Assembly: GCA_964617645.1 (NCBI GenBank)
Contig: CAZTYE010000005.1
Coordinates: 124,001 to 188,000 of the forward strand
Direction of reading: 5' to 3'
Length of the DNA stretch: 64,000 nucleotides
DNA from: JADJGC01 sp964617645
GTDB lineage: Bacteria; Zixibacteria; MSB-5A5; CAIYYT01
The notes under the pieces: generated by a model
Told to the model about the DNA's origin: nothing
The model's database searches: none
The model's input: the letters and a program-made list of their open reading frames with translations, nothing else
Program-made: the position numbers and the translations under genes
Shown here: positions 56,528 to 64,000 of the stretch, in pieces
How positions within the stretch are numbered: position 1 is the first letter of the stretch
Layout of the letters: each line of letters starts with the position of its first letter

Positions 56528-58429
56528 ATGTCAAATAAGATAATCGGAATCGACCTTGGAACGACAAATTCCTGTCTGGCGGTCATGGAAGGCGCCGAGC
56601 CGACGGTCATCGCCAATGCCGAGGGCGGCCGGACGACGCCGTCGGTTGTCGCCATGAAGGGATCGGAGCGCCTGGTCGGCCAGATCGCCAAGCGCCAGGC
56701 CATTACCAACCCGATGAACACGGTCTTTTCCGTGAAGCGGTTTATGGGACGGCGTCTCGACGAAGTATCGAGTGAGATCAAGAATTTCCCGTACAAAGTG
56801 AAACGGGGTTCGAATGATCTTGCGGTGATCGAGATCGATGGCCGCGACTATACGCCTCAGGAAATCTCGGCGCAGATTCTTGCCAAACTCAAGCAGGCGG
56901 CCGAGGATCATCTTGGTCACAAGGTCACCAAGGCCGTGATCACGGTGCCGGCCTATTTCAACGACGCTCAGCGCCACGCCACCAAGGACGCCGGTAAGAT
57001 TGCCGGCCTCGAGGTGATGCGCATCATCAACGAACCCACCGCCGCAGCGCTGGCCTATGGTCTCGATAAGAAGAAGGCGCAGAAGATCGCGGTTTTCGAT
57101 CTCGGCGGCGGCACGTTCGATATTTCAATTCTCGAACTCGGAGACGGTGTGTTCGAGGTGCTGTCCACCAACGGTGACACCCATCTGGGCGGTGATGACT
57201 TCGACAAACGCATCATCGATTGGATGGTGGCGGAGTTCAAGTCCTCCGATGGAATCGACTTATCCCGCGACCCAATGGCGCTACAGCGACTCAAGGAAGC
57301 CGCTGAGAAGGCCAAGATTGAACTTTCGAGTGTCAAGGAGACGACAATCAATCTGCCGTTCATCACGGCGGACGCTTCCGGTCCGCGGCATTTGAATCTC
57401 ACGTTGACGCGCGCCCGGTTCGAGGGCATGGTGGACGACCTGATTACTCGCTGTATGGAGCCGGTGAAGAAGGCAATGAGCGACGCCAAAGTCGTGCCGT
57501 CCGACATCGGCGAAGTCGTTCTCGTCGGCGGCATGACCCGCATGCCTAAGGTCGTACAAGAGGTCGAACGCTTCTTTGGCCGCGAAGCCCACAAGGGCGT
57601 CAATCCCGATGAAGTCGTCGCGATCGGCGCGGCGATTCAGGGCGGCGTGCTTGCCGGCGATGTAAAAGACGTACTCCTGCTGGACGTGACGCCGCTATCA
57701 CTCGGCATCGAAACGCTCGGCGGTGTCAGCACCAAGCTGATCGAGCGCAACACAACCATTCCGACCAAGAAGGCGCAGGTGTTCTCCACGGCGGCGGACA
57801 GTCAAACCTCGGTGGAGATTCATGTGCTTCAGGGCGAACGCGAGATGGCAATCGACAACCGCACCATCGGCCGGTTCATTCTCGATGGCATACCGCCGGC
57901 GCCGCGCGGCGTACCGCAAGTCGAGGTCACTTTCGATATCGACGCCAACGGCATTCTCAATGTTCAGGCGCGAGACTTGGGCACCGGCAAAGAGCAACGC
58001 ATTCGCATTGAATCGTCATCCGGTCTTTCGAAACAAGAGATCGAGAAAATGGTGCGCGATGCCGAGGCCAACGCCGACGTCGACAAGCGGAAGAAGGCCG
58101 ACATCGAGACGCGCAACAATGCCGACCAACTTGCGTTCCAGTGCGAGAAGTTCGTCAAAGAGAACGGCGAGAAAATCGATGCCTCGACCAAAGCCGATCT
58201 TGAGCGCCAGATCGAGAAGGTGCGCGAACTCGTGAAGGGAACCGATTACCCGGCGATGAAGAACGAAACCGACCGCCTGCAAAGCATCATGCAGAGCGCC
58301 GCTTCGCAGCTCTATCAGCGCGCGCAGCAGGCGCAGGCGGAAAATCCGGCGACCACCGGCGAGCAACAGCAGCCGTCAGGGTCAACCGAGGGTAAGGCTG
58401 TGGATGCCGATTATGAAGTGGTGAAGTAG
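56528..58429 (+). CDS. dnaK: Chaperone protein DnaK (Hsp70)
   Basis: A 633-residue ATP-dependent chaperone of normal length. Nucleotide-binding domain: IGIDLGTTNSCLAVMEG (phosphate 1), AVITVPAYFNDAQRHATKDA, IINEPTAAALAYGLD, IAVFDLGGGTFDISILEL (phosphate 2) and VVLVGGMTRMPKV (adenosine). The linker DVLLLDVTPLSL leads to the substrate domain (IERNTTIPTKKAQVFSTAAD; VLQGEREMAIDN) and the C-terminus carries Q/A-rich GEQQQPSGSTEG and a terminal DYEVVK. ATG 56528 follows AAGGAG (56513-56518). No CIRCE inverted repeat is seen upstream. No grpE or dnaJ gene lies adjacent. Confidence 0.98.
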   Translation: MSNKIIGIDLGTTNSCLAVMEGAEPTVIANAEGGRTTPSVVAMKGSERLVGQIAKRQAITNPMNTVFSVKRFMGRRLDEVSSEIKNFPYKVKRGSNDLAVIEIDGRDYTPQEISAQILAKLKQAAEDHLGHKVTKAVITVPAYFNDAQRHATKDAGKIAGLEVMRIINEPTAAALAYGLDKKKAQKIAVFDLGGGTFDISILELGDGVFEVLSTNGDTHLGGDDFDKRIIDWMVAEFKSSDGIDLSRDPMALQRLKEAAEKAKIELSSVKETTINLPFITADASGPRHLNLTLTRARFEGMVDDLITRCMEPVKKAMSDAKVVPSDIGEVVLVGGMTRMPKVVQEVERFFGREAHKGVNPDEVVAIGAAIQGGVLAGDVKDVLLLDVTPLSLGIETLGGVSTKLIERNTTIPTKKAQVFSTAADSQTSVEIHVLQGEREMAIDNRTIGRFILDGIPPAPRGVPQVEVTFDIDANGILNVQARDLGTGKEQRIRIESSSGLSKQEIEKMVRDAEANADVDKRKKADIETRNNADQLAFQCEKFVKENGEKIDASTKADLERQIEKVRELVKGTDYPAMKNETDRLQSIMQSAASQLYQRAQQAQAENPATTGEQQQPSGSTEGKAVDADYEVVK

Positions 58430-58439
58430 TCTGCCTTGA

Positions 58440-58467
58440 GTGCGGCGGTTGCGATCGGCCGCCGCAC
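58440..58467 (+). terminator. Hairpin after dnaK
   Basis: Perfect 9-bp stem GTGCGGCGG / CCGCCGCAC with a ten-base loop, ten bases after the dnaK stop. No T-tract follows, so it may be a factor-dependent or processing hairpin. It also lies just beyond the 3' end of the opposing gene at 58517. Confidence 0.6.
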
Positions 58468-58516
58468 CTTGTCCCCAACGGCATTCAAGGACGGCACTGG
58501 TGTCGAGGACATCGCG

Positions 58517-59269
58517 TTACTTAGTTGCTTTCGAGCTCTTCAACCCGTCCTTGTAGACGTCAAATACAACGCGCCGAACATCCCCTATGGCAAACCTTCC
58601 CCCGGCGTCCTCCAGTTGTTTGAGCGCCGCGTTGTCGAGTTCATCAAGATGCAACTTCCGGCACTTGGCCTTGGAGAGGGCCACGACACCAGCGCTGTCG
58701 ATCATGGCCAATCGAGGCATGACCAGCGCAGCGCCTTTGAAGCGCGCGAGTTTCGAGGCTTGCACCGCCGACAGCGACCGCAAGTTCTTCAGGGAGATGA
58801 CGCTGGCCTTGAAGCCGCCGAGCGCAGCTGCTTGAGCGTCGTCCAGCGCCGTTAGACCATTGAGAGAGACCGAGCCTCGCGAGAAGTCAGCAAGCGCCTT
58901 CAGCGCCGTGGCATCAATGCTCGCAATCGCATCAAGGATGATGTATGCAGCCTTAGCCTTGGCAAGCGACTTAGCTTGCGCGATGCCGAGAGTCTCCAGT
59001 CCGCGTAAAGGAAGTCCGTCGAGCCAGATATCTTTGCCGGGAAGCGGGTTGATGTGGAGTGGCGCCCATGTCTCAAATTGTTTGGCCTGATTATCAGTCA
59101 TCGCGGTGATCGCAAGCCACTTCAGCGTATCCGGATCATTGACGATCCTCGTGAATTCGTCGTCCGGCAAAGGCGTCGGTTCTTGACCGACGCAAATAGC
59201 CGTCGGAACAATCATCAACGTGAATATCCACGCCAATAGCGCCTCTCTGAGTAGCGAATTCCGTTTCAT
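58517..59269 (-). CDS. Secreted protein with LRR-like alpha/beta repeats
   Basis: A 250-residue exported protein. Signal peptide MKRNSLLREALLAWIFTLMI (cleavage near ICVGQ). From residue about 70 to 230 there are degenerate leucine-rich-like repeats of about 23 residues with the pattern ILDAIASIDATALKALADF, SLNGLTALDDAQAAALGGF, SLKNLRSLSAVQASKLARF, VMPRLAMIDSAGVVALSKA, HLDELDNAALKQLEDAGG. Such alpha/beta solenoids with L-x-x-L and A-x-AL are common in planctomycete- and FCB-type secreted proteins. Start ATG 59269 follows GGAGGG. Convergent with dnaK. Binding role inferred. Confidence 0.83.
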   Translation of the reverse strand: MKRNSLLREALLAWIFTLMIVPTAICVGQEPTPLPDDEFTRIVNDPDTLKWLAITAMTDNQAKQFETWAPLHINPLPGKDIWLDGLPLRGLETLGIAQAKSLAKAKAAYIILDAIASIDATALKALADFSRGSVSLNGLTALDDAQAAALGGFKASVISLKNLRSLSAVQASKLARFKGAALVMPRLAMIDSAGVVALSKAKCRKLHLDELDNAALKQLEDAGGRFAIGDVRRVVFDVYKDGLKSSKATK

Positions 59270-59513
59270 TTCACCCTCCACATTGTCTTCAGACTCGATT
59301 TCTCACATGATGCTGCGCTTCAATGCGGCTGTCAAGTGGAATACGACAAGATTGCGCTTGCGCCTCCTTCTGACGGGGCGGTGCTTCAAGTTGTGGCCCG
59401 GAAAGCTCAGAATGCTGAGTTCGCGCTCATGAGAATTTTTTGAAACACCGACACCGGATGAGGGTTATACAAGAAAAGAATGGAATAAGTCGATCCATAT
59501 TTGTGGAGGGAGC

Positions 59514-61181
59514 ATGAAGTTTCGTGTCAATTGGCTGGCGGTACCGGCGGCGGCTTTCACTCTTCTGTTCTTGTCAACCTGCCTGTTCGCCTGCCCTTAC
59601 TGCGGCAAGAGCAAGGCCTATCTTGAGACTCTGCCGACGCAGCTACTGGCCGGGCGGGGAAATCACCACTTCAAAGTCAGCACCAATAGTAGCGAGGCGC
59701 AAGCGTGGTTTGACCAAGGCTTGACGATGTGTTATGCCTTTAATCACGATGAAGCGATTCGCTCATTTCGCAAGGCGCTAACGCTCGACTCCAATCTGGC
59801 TATGGCGCACTGGGGCATCGCCTACGCTCTCGGAACAAACTATAACCGCCCCATCGATTCGTTGCAAGCGCGCGGCGCCTACGAAGCAATCCAGTGCGCG
59901 TTGAATCTGATGGAGCATTCGTCGGTGAAAGAGCAGGACTTCATCAAGGCAATGGCGCGCCGCTACACTGAAAAATACGATCCCGACTACACCAAAAACG
60001 AATCCGCCTTCCGCGACGCGATGCGGCTTCTGGCCCAAGAATACCCGGATGACATGGACGCGCTAACGATCTTCGGCGAGAGCATGATGAATCTCAAACC
60101 CTGGCAGCTTTGGACCGACGCGGGCGATCCTGCCGAGGGAACGCCGGAAATCCTCGCGACACTGGAGAAAGTGCTGGCCATTAATCCAAATCATCCCGGC
60201 GCGAATCACTACTACATCCACGCGGTCGAAGCCTCCCGAGAACCCGGAAGAGCGCTGGCCTGCGCCGAGCGACTGCGGACGTTGGTCACCGGTGCCGGCC
60301 ACCTCGTGCACATGCCGGCGCATACCTTCATGCGCGTTGGCGATTACAACGGCGCGGTGCTGGCCAACGCCCAGGCTGTGTCGGTCGATTCTGCCTATGT
60401 CGCTGCCGGTGGCGCCGGATTCTACACGCAGTTCTATTACCCGCATAATGTGCACTTTCTGGCCGTGTCGCTGGCATTTGACGGACGATTCAGGGAAGCC
60501 ATGGCCGCGACGCAAAAACTCGAAAGTTTGATCTATCCGTTTGCTACCGTCGATCCGATGGCCGTCGGGATTTTGCCGACACGCTACTTTATCCTACTTA
60601 AGTTCCGGAAGTGGGACGAAATCCTCGCCAGTGACATGCCAGATTCCGGACAGGCATTGGTTGCCGCGATCAAACACTTTGCCTGGGGAATGGCCCATGC
60701 CGCGAAGGGTGGCGTTTCAGCCGCGAAGGCCGAGCTTGAGAAAATGAAAGCCGCCGAGACCCGCATTCCTGAGATTGCATACATCGGCGCCATTAACGAT
60801 GCGCGCAAAGGTACGATTATCGCTCGCCACATGCTGGAGAGCAAGATCGCGGATGCGGCCGGCAATCGCAAAGAAGCGATCGCCAAACTGCGGCTGGCCG
60901 TTGAAGCGCAGGATGCGCTTAGTTATGATGAACCTGAGGGTTGGTATGTCAACGCCCGGGAATCGCTGGGAGCGATGCTAATCGAAACCGGACAAGCCGG
61001 CGAGGCGGAAGCTGTGTTTCGCGATGAACTCAAAGTACACCCGAACTCCGGCCGAGCGTTGTTTGGACTTTGGCAGGCGCTGCAACAGCAACGGAAAAAG
61101 TCCGAGGCCGCAGAGGCGGAAAAGGCTTATGAAGCTGCCTGGCAGCGCGCCGACTCGCAACTGAGTCTTGCCGAGATGTAG
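59514..61181 (+). CDS. Exported TPR protein with CxxC near the N-terminus
   Basis: A 555-residue protein with a signal sequence whose end LFLSTCLFACPYCGKSK could be a lipobox (LFAC) or a secreted CxxC motif. TPRs start with AWFDQGLTMCYAFNHDEAIR SFRKAL [two parts] and LDSNLAMAHWGIAYALGTNY, and occur again at 225-300 and 470-545 (AEAVFRDELKVHPNSGRALF). The middle contains histidine-rich NHYYIHAVEASREP and GHLVHMPAHTFMRVGDY, which could bind metal or haem-like ligands. This WFDQGL/AMAHWGIAY family is widespread in environmental genomes and has no known function. ATG 59514 follows GGAGGGAGC. Confidence 0.88.
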   Translation: MKFRVNWLAVPAAAFTLLFLSTCLFACPYCGKSKAYLETLPTQLLAGRGNHHFKVSTNSSEAQAWFDQGLTMCYAFNHDEAIRSFRKALTLDSNLAMAHWGIAYALGTNYNRPIDSLQARGAYEAIQCALNLMEHSSVKEQDFIKAMARRYTEKYDPDYTKNESAFRDAMRLLAQEYPDDMDALTIFGESMMNLKPWQLWTDAGDPAEGTPEILATLEKVLAINPNHPGANHYYIHAVEASREPGRALACAERLRTLVTGAGHLVHMPAHTFMRVGDYNGAVLANAQAVSVDSAYVAAGGAGFYTQFYYPHNVHFLAVSLAFDGRFREAMAATQKLESLIYPFATVDPMAVGILPTRYFILLKFRKWDEILASDMPDSGQALVAAIKHFAWGMAHAAKGGVSAAKAELEKMKAAETRIPEIAYIGAINDARKGTIIARHMLESKIADAAGNRKEAIAKLRLAVEAQDALSYDEPEGWYVNARESLGAMLIETGQAGEAEAVFRDELKVHPNSGRALFGLWQALQQQRKKSEAAEAEKAYEAAWQRADSQLSLAEM

Positions 61182-61309
61182 CTCCGTTCAGACAACCGCA
61201 GCGTCATTCGGGTTGACTGTGCGCTTTCACCGTTCGCGAAAAGCACGAAACCGGACCGCGCCGTTTGCCGTACAGAAACGCAAGCAGCGATTCTGGAGGA
61301 AGAGACGCA

Positions 61310-62005
61310 GTGAAACAGTTTCTCACGTCACTACTAATTACTATCGCGGTTTCGATTCTGATCAGCGCGATCGCCGAAGGAAAGAGCCGCCACAGTTACA
61401 CTCACAACGTTGGCCGCGACGCCGTTAAGGGCAGCGCCGTACTCGTCTCCGAAACTCGATCGTTGCCGCCCTTTGAGCGCATTATCAGCAGTCTTGCGGT
61501 GGAAATGACCGTCGACGTCGGCAAAGAGCAGAGCGTGAAAATTACGTTCGACGACAATCTAATTCAGTTCATCACGACGGATGTTGCGGGCAAATCTCTG
61601 ATTATCGAGTCGGAGGAGTCCTTCTCCAGCCGCGGCGCGGTGCGCATTGAGATAACAGTGCCGAAGCTCACGGCAATCGAGAACGAAGGTTCGGGATCGA
61701 TCAATGTGAACAATATCGCCGGCGCCAAGTTCAGGGCAATTCTCAGCGGCTCCGGGACCATGGAGCTGAACGGCCGCGTCGAATTGGCGGATCTGGAAAT
61801 CAACGGCTCAGGCGATATCGATTCGCAAATGCTGGACGCGGTCGAGGTAGCAATTGCGATTAACGGCAGTGGCGATGCGAAGGTGTTCGCTACGAATGCG
61901 ATCGATGCAGAAATCAACGGCAGCGGCAATATCGAATACTCGGGGAGTCCGCAGACCGTGCATTCGAGCGTCAATGGCAACGGCCGAATTCGCAAGTCGC
62001 GGTAG
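61310..62005 (+). CDS. DUF2807 (head-GIN domain) exported protein
   Basis: A 231-residue exported protein of the DUF2807 family, a beta-helix-like fold. Signal sequence from GTG 61310 (KQFLTSLLITIAVSILISAI) to about residue 25. Then FERIISSLAVEMTVDVGKEQ, VRIEITVPKLTAIENEGSGS, the repeated GSGTMELNG, LEINGSGDIDS, AINGSGDAKV and EINGSGNIEYSG turns typical of the family. GGAGGAAGAG precedes the GTG; the frame is open to an ATG at 61265 that would put extra charged residues before the signal. A terminator follows. Described in databases as putative auto-transporter adhesins, without proven function. Confidence 0.88.
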   Translation: MKQFLTSLLITIAVSILISAIAEGKSRHSYTHNVGRDAVKGSAVLVSETRSLPPFERIISSLAVEMTVDVGKEQSVKITFDDNLIQFITTDVAGKSLIIESEESFSSRGAVRIEITVPKLTAIENEGSGSINVNNIAGAKFRAILSGSGTMELNGRVELADLEINGSGDIDSQMLDAVEVAIAINGSGDAKVFATNAIDAEINGSGNIEYSGSPQTVHSSVNGNGRIRKSR

Positions 62006-62040
62006 CTAAACACGCCAGAACATCAGTTTTCCTCATAAAG

Positions 62041-62075
62041 AAAAACCGCCGGCATTGAGTCCGGCGGGTTTTTCT
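62041..62075. terminator. Bidirectional intrinsic terminator
   Basis: AAAAACCGCCGG, eight-base loop, CCGGCGGGTTTTTCT. A/T tracts on both sides of the stem serve the plus-strand DUF2807 gene and the minus-strand PEP-CTERM gene, which converge here. Confidence 0.9.
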
Positions 62076-62099
62076 TTGGCGACTTATCGGTTCTCGCGG

Positions 62100-62690
62100 T
62101 TATTTTCGTCTGCGTAACGCGCCGATACCGACAACACCCAGGCCCAGCAACGTCAACGTCGCCGGCTCGGGAACAGTAGTCGTTTCGACGGTGAGCTTGA
62201 TACCATCATTGAAGTAATGACAATCGGCGTCAAAACCGAATCCGACGGTCCCATCGGCCGCGAAAGCGGCAAACTCGTCGAGCAAGCCCAACGAGCCGAG
62301 ATCGTAGGTCAGGGTCGTCTTGTGGTTTTGATCTCCGTAAGGATCACTCCAGGTGGCGACCCAAGGGCCGGCGCCGGCAAAGTAGTTGCCGCCGCCCTGA
62401 TTGTCGTTATGGGTAGTGACTCCGAGTGTCGGATTATCGAGCAGATTGATGTAGAGCGAATCGCCATCTTCATGCGTCCAGTCCCAAACTCTCTTGATTT
62501 TGAGCTCCGCTCTGACGATGTATTCGCCCGGATGATTCCAGGAGATTCCCCAGGAGTGGGCCTTGTAATGATCAAGGTCCCAGAGATCACCTGATGGATT
62601 GGGCGTAAAGTAGTAAATACCTGCACTCGCTTGCGGTGCCATGATCAGCACTGCGGAGGCCAGTGCGAGAAGTAAGATCAGTTTCTTCAA
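62100..62690 (-). CDS. PEP-CTERM sorting-domain protein
   Basis: A 196-residue exported protein with signal peptide KKLILLLALASAVLIMAPQA and a C-terminal PEP-CTERM tripartite signal: VPEPATLTLLGLGVVG, hydrophobic helix and RRRK. Exosortases recognise PEP and remove this tail, usually attaching the protein to the surface together with EPS production. The mature part is a beta-sandwich-like domain with aromatic and acidic motifs (HSWGISWNHPGEYIVRAELK; VWDWTHEDGDSLYINLLD; DADCHYFNDG). Start is TTG 62690, with GGAAGG a few bases upstream; the longer frame to 62849 has no ribosome site. No exosortase gene is in the window; the deacetylase at 45170 belongs to this system type. Confidence 0.92.
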   Translation of the reverse strand: MKKLILLLALASAVLIMAPQASAGIYYFTPNPSGDLWDLDHYKAHSWGISWNHPGEYIVRAELKIKRVWDWTHEDGDSLYINLLDNPTLGVTTHNDNQGGGNYFAGAGPWVATWSDPYGDQNHKTTLTYDLGSLGLLDEFAAFAADGTVGFGFDADCHYFNDGIKLTVETTTVPEPATLTLLGLGVVGIGALRRRK

Positions 62691-62903
62691 CGAGTTACCT
62701 TCCTTTCTCGAGAATTTCAGTCGCCATTGCATACATCTGTCCGTCACTAAGCATGCAAAATGCATACCAAAATCCAGCAGATTGCGATGAATTTGCGCAC
62801 TTTTTGAACAAGTCGATAATCGTTCGGCGTCATCCGAGCGCGTCGGCATTCGTCATTGATCTGATGATTACATTTCTTCAGATTCTCACACCAAGGAGTA
62901 GCA

Positions 62904-63242
62904 ATGCCTGAATTCATGTTGTTCTTTCGCGGCGGTGAAGCCGAGAACCGTTCTCCCGAGGAAGTGCAGAAGCTCGTGCAGCGGTACATCGAATGGGTAC
63001 GGGAACTGCGGGCGCAAGGGAAGTTCAAGGCCGGGGATGAGCTCCAGCCTAATGGTCACGTAGTTTCGAAACGCGGAGCACAGACTATCGACGGCCCATT
63101 TGTCGAAACCAAGGACGCCATCGGCGGCTACTTCCTCATTGATGCCGCCGATTACGCCGAAGCGATAGCCATCGCGGGACGCAGCCCGAACCTCGAAAAC
63201 GGTGGCGCGGTCGAAGTCCGCCAAATCAGCGACTATAAGTGA
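62904..63242 (+). CDS. YCII-related (DGPF-type) protein
   Basis: A 112-residue protein of the YCII/DGPF family: EFMLFFRGGEAE, the helix RSPEEVQKLVQRYIEWVREL, GDELQPNGHVVS, the family signature TIDGPFVETKDAIGGYFLID, then ADYAEAIAIAGRSPNLENGG and VEVRQI. AAGGAG precedes ATG 62904. Its stop overlaps the start of the sigma factor gene (GTGA). DGPF proteins are the standard partner of ECF42 sigma factors and are thought to be regulated by or to influence them; the enzymatic role is unknown. Confidence 0.95.
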   Translation: MPEFMLFFRGGEAENRSPEEVQKLVQRYIEWVRELRAQGKFKAGDELQPNGHVVSKRGAQTIDGPFVETKDAIGGYFLIDAADYAEAIAIAGRSPNLENGGAVEVRQISDYK

Positions 63243-64000
63243 TCCACGATCCACGCGAACTGAAGAGCGAGACACCGGTATCGACCCAAAGTCTCGTCGA
63301 ACACTTCTTCCGTCATCAGTGGGGCGCTGTGATCGCGCGCCTATCGGCGCGATTCGGCGCTCAATGCATCGAAGCCATCGAGGACTCGGTGCAGGATGCG
63401 CTGATCGCCGCATTGCATTCATGGCCGTTAGCCGGATTGCCCGACAATCCGGCCGGTTGGGTCTACACCGCCGCACAAAACCGCCTGATTGACCGCCTCC
63501 GCCGCGACCAGAAATCTTCCGACACGGCGATTCTATCGGATCAACTTGCGAACCCGGATGCTGAAGTCGAATCGGCCGTCTTTTCCGCCGAAATCCCGGA
63601 CGAGCAGTTGGCGCTAATGTTCGCCTGCGCCGACCCGGCCCTGAACCAGGAAACGCAGGCGGCGGTGACTTTGCGGTATGTTTGCGGATTGGACATACGG
63701 GAAATTGCCGCTGCGTTCTTGACGGGCGAAAATACGATTGCGCAGAGAATTCACCGTGGCCGAAAGCAGCTTCGCTCGGTCGGCGCCTTGCGCATACCAA
63801 CCGGCGGCGAGTTGCCGCCGCGAATCGATTCGGTGCTCGGCATTTTATATCTGCTGTTCAGCGAAGGCTACTCTTCCCATCACCACGAGAACTTGATCAG
63901 ATTCGAATTGTGCGCTGAAGCTTTTCGGATCGCGACGGCGCTGGCAGACCATCCGGCGGGGCGGACCCCAAATGTTTTTGCCTTGTTGGCGCTGTTTTCA
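63239..64000 (+). CDS. ECF RNA polymerase sigma factor, ECF42-like (truncated by window edge)
   Basis: First 254 codons of a sigma factor, still open at the window end. Start GTG 63239 overlaps the YCII stop. Region 2: LVEHFFRHQWGAVIARLSAR and AIEDSVQDALIAALHSWP with NPAGWVYTAAQNRLIDRLRR. Region 4: AVTLRYVCGLDIREIAAAFL and ENTIAQRIHRGRKQLR. After region 4 comes the extra C-terminal domain of the ECF42 type: RIDSVLGILYLLFSEGYSSH and ELCAEAFRIATAL. ECF42 factors lack a classic anti-sigma factor and control small DGPF-type genes. Identity is sure; the C-terminal TPR-like extension is only partly seen. Confidence 0.95.
   Translation, partial: MIHDPRELKSETPVSTQSLVEHFFRHQWGAVIARLSARFGAQCIEAIEDSVQDALIAALHSWPLAGLPDNPAGWVYTAAQNRLIDRLRRDQKSSDTAILSDQLANPDAEVESAVFSAEIPDEQLALMFACADPALNQETQAAVTLRYVCGLDIREIAAAFLTGENTIAQRIHRGRKQLRSVGALRIPTGGELPPRIDSVLGILYLLFSEGYSSHHHENLIRFELCAEAFRIATALADHPAGRTPNVFALLALFS

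Overview
The window (about 57-60% GC by eye) looks like chromosomal DNA from an uncultured Gram-negative bacterium of the FCB/Zixibacteria-KSB1 type. This is an inference from content: PorV/PorQ-like outer-membrane proteins, large secreted proteins ending in FlgD-like/type IX-style sorting domains, a PEP-CTERM protein with an exosortase-system polysaccharide deacetylase, a split transketolase, ATP-type PEP carboxykinase and many TPR, HEAT and beta-propeller proteins. No rRNA, tRNA, CRISPR array or prophage was found.

Layout. 1-8.1 kb: central metabolism (split transketolase, aminotransferase overlapping PEP carboxykinase) mixed with small envelope proteins. 8.4-10.3 kb: an AT-richer gene for a membrane-anchored PIN-like protein, probably acquired. 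10.3-14 kb: a DUF559 nuclease gene bracketed by GC-rich repeats and two secreted-protein genes set among repeats, including a pair of 240-bp direct repeats. 14.1-20.1 kb: a Ser/Thr kinase-TPR protein and a loose group of small enzymes (PhnB-type VOC, DUF1428, RibD-like reductase, AHSA1). 18.4-25.5 kb: the richest repeat area, with an intact RAYT transposase, a truncated RAYT relic and at least ten small hairpins that all carry a CTAC foot (GTAG on the strand that encodes the RAYT).

25.5-34.5 kb: an Ig-like lipoprotein, an MscS channel, a 1,426-residue secreted protein and a PorV-like/TPR protein. 34.5-47.2 kb is the most striking region. It is a nearly gap-free series: a one-chain anti-sigma-type kinase/receptor/SpoIIE phosphatase with transposase-like HTH domains, a ParA-like ATPase, a STAS protein with a similar HTH, a GGDEF cyclase, then an exopolysaccharide set (Wza-like, Wzz-like, TPR, CpsD-like kinase, deacetylase, DUF362). 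It reads as a partner-switching and c-di-GMP control module wired to polysaccharide export.

47.3-64 kb: another sorting-domain protein; a Gly-rich HEAT protein translationally linked to a metalloprotease/propeller/beta-barrel fusion; a BamB-like lipoprotein; Hsp20 and DnaK; TPR, LRR-like and DUF2807 secreted proteins; a PEP-CTERM protein; and a YCII protein overlapping an ECF sigma factor of ECF42 type that runs off the right edge.
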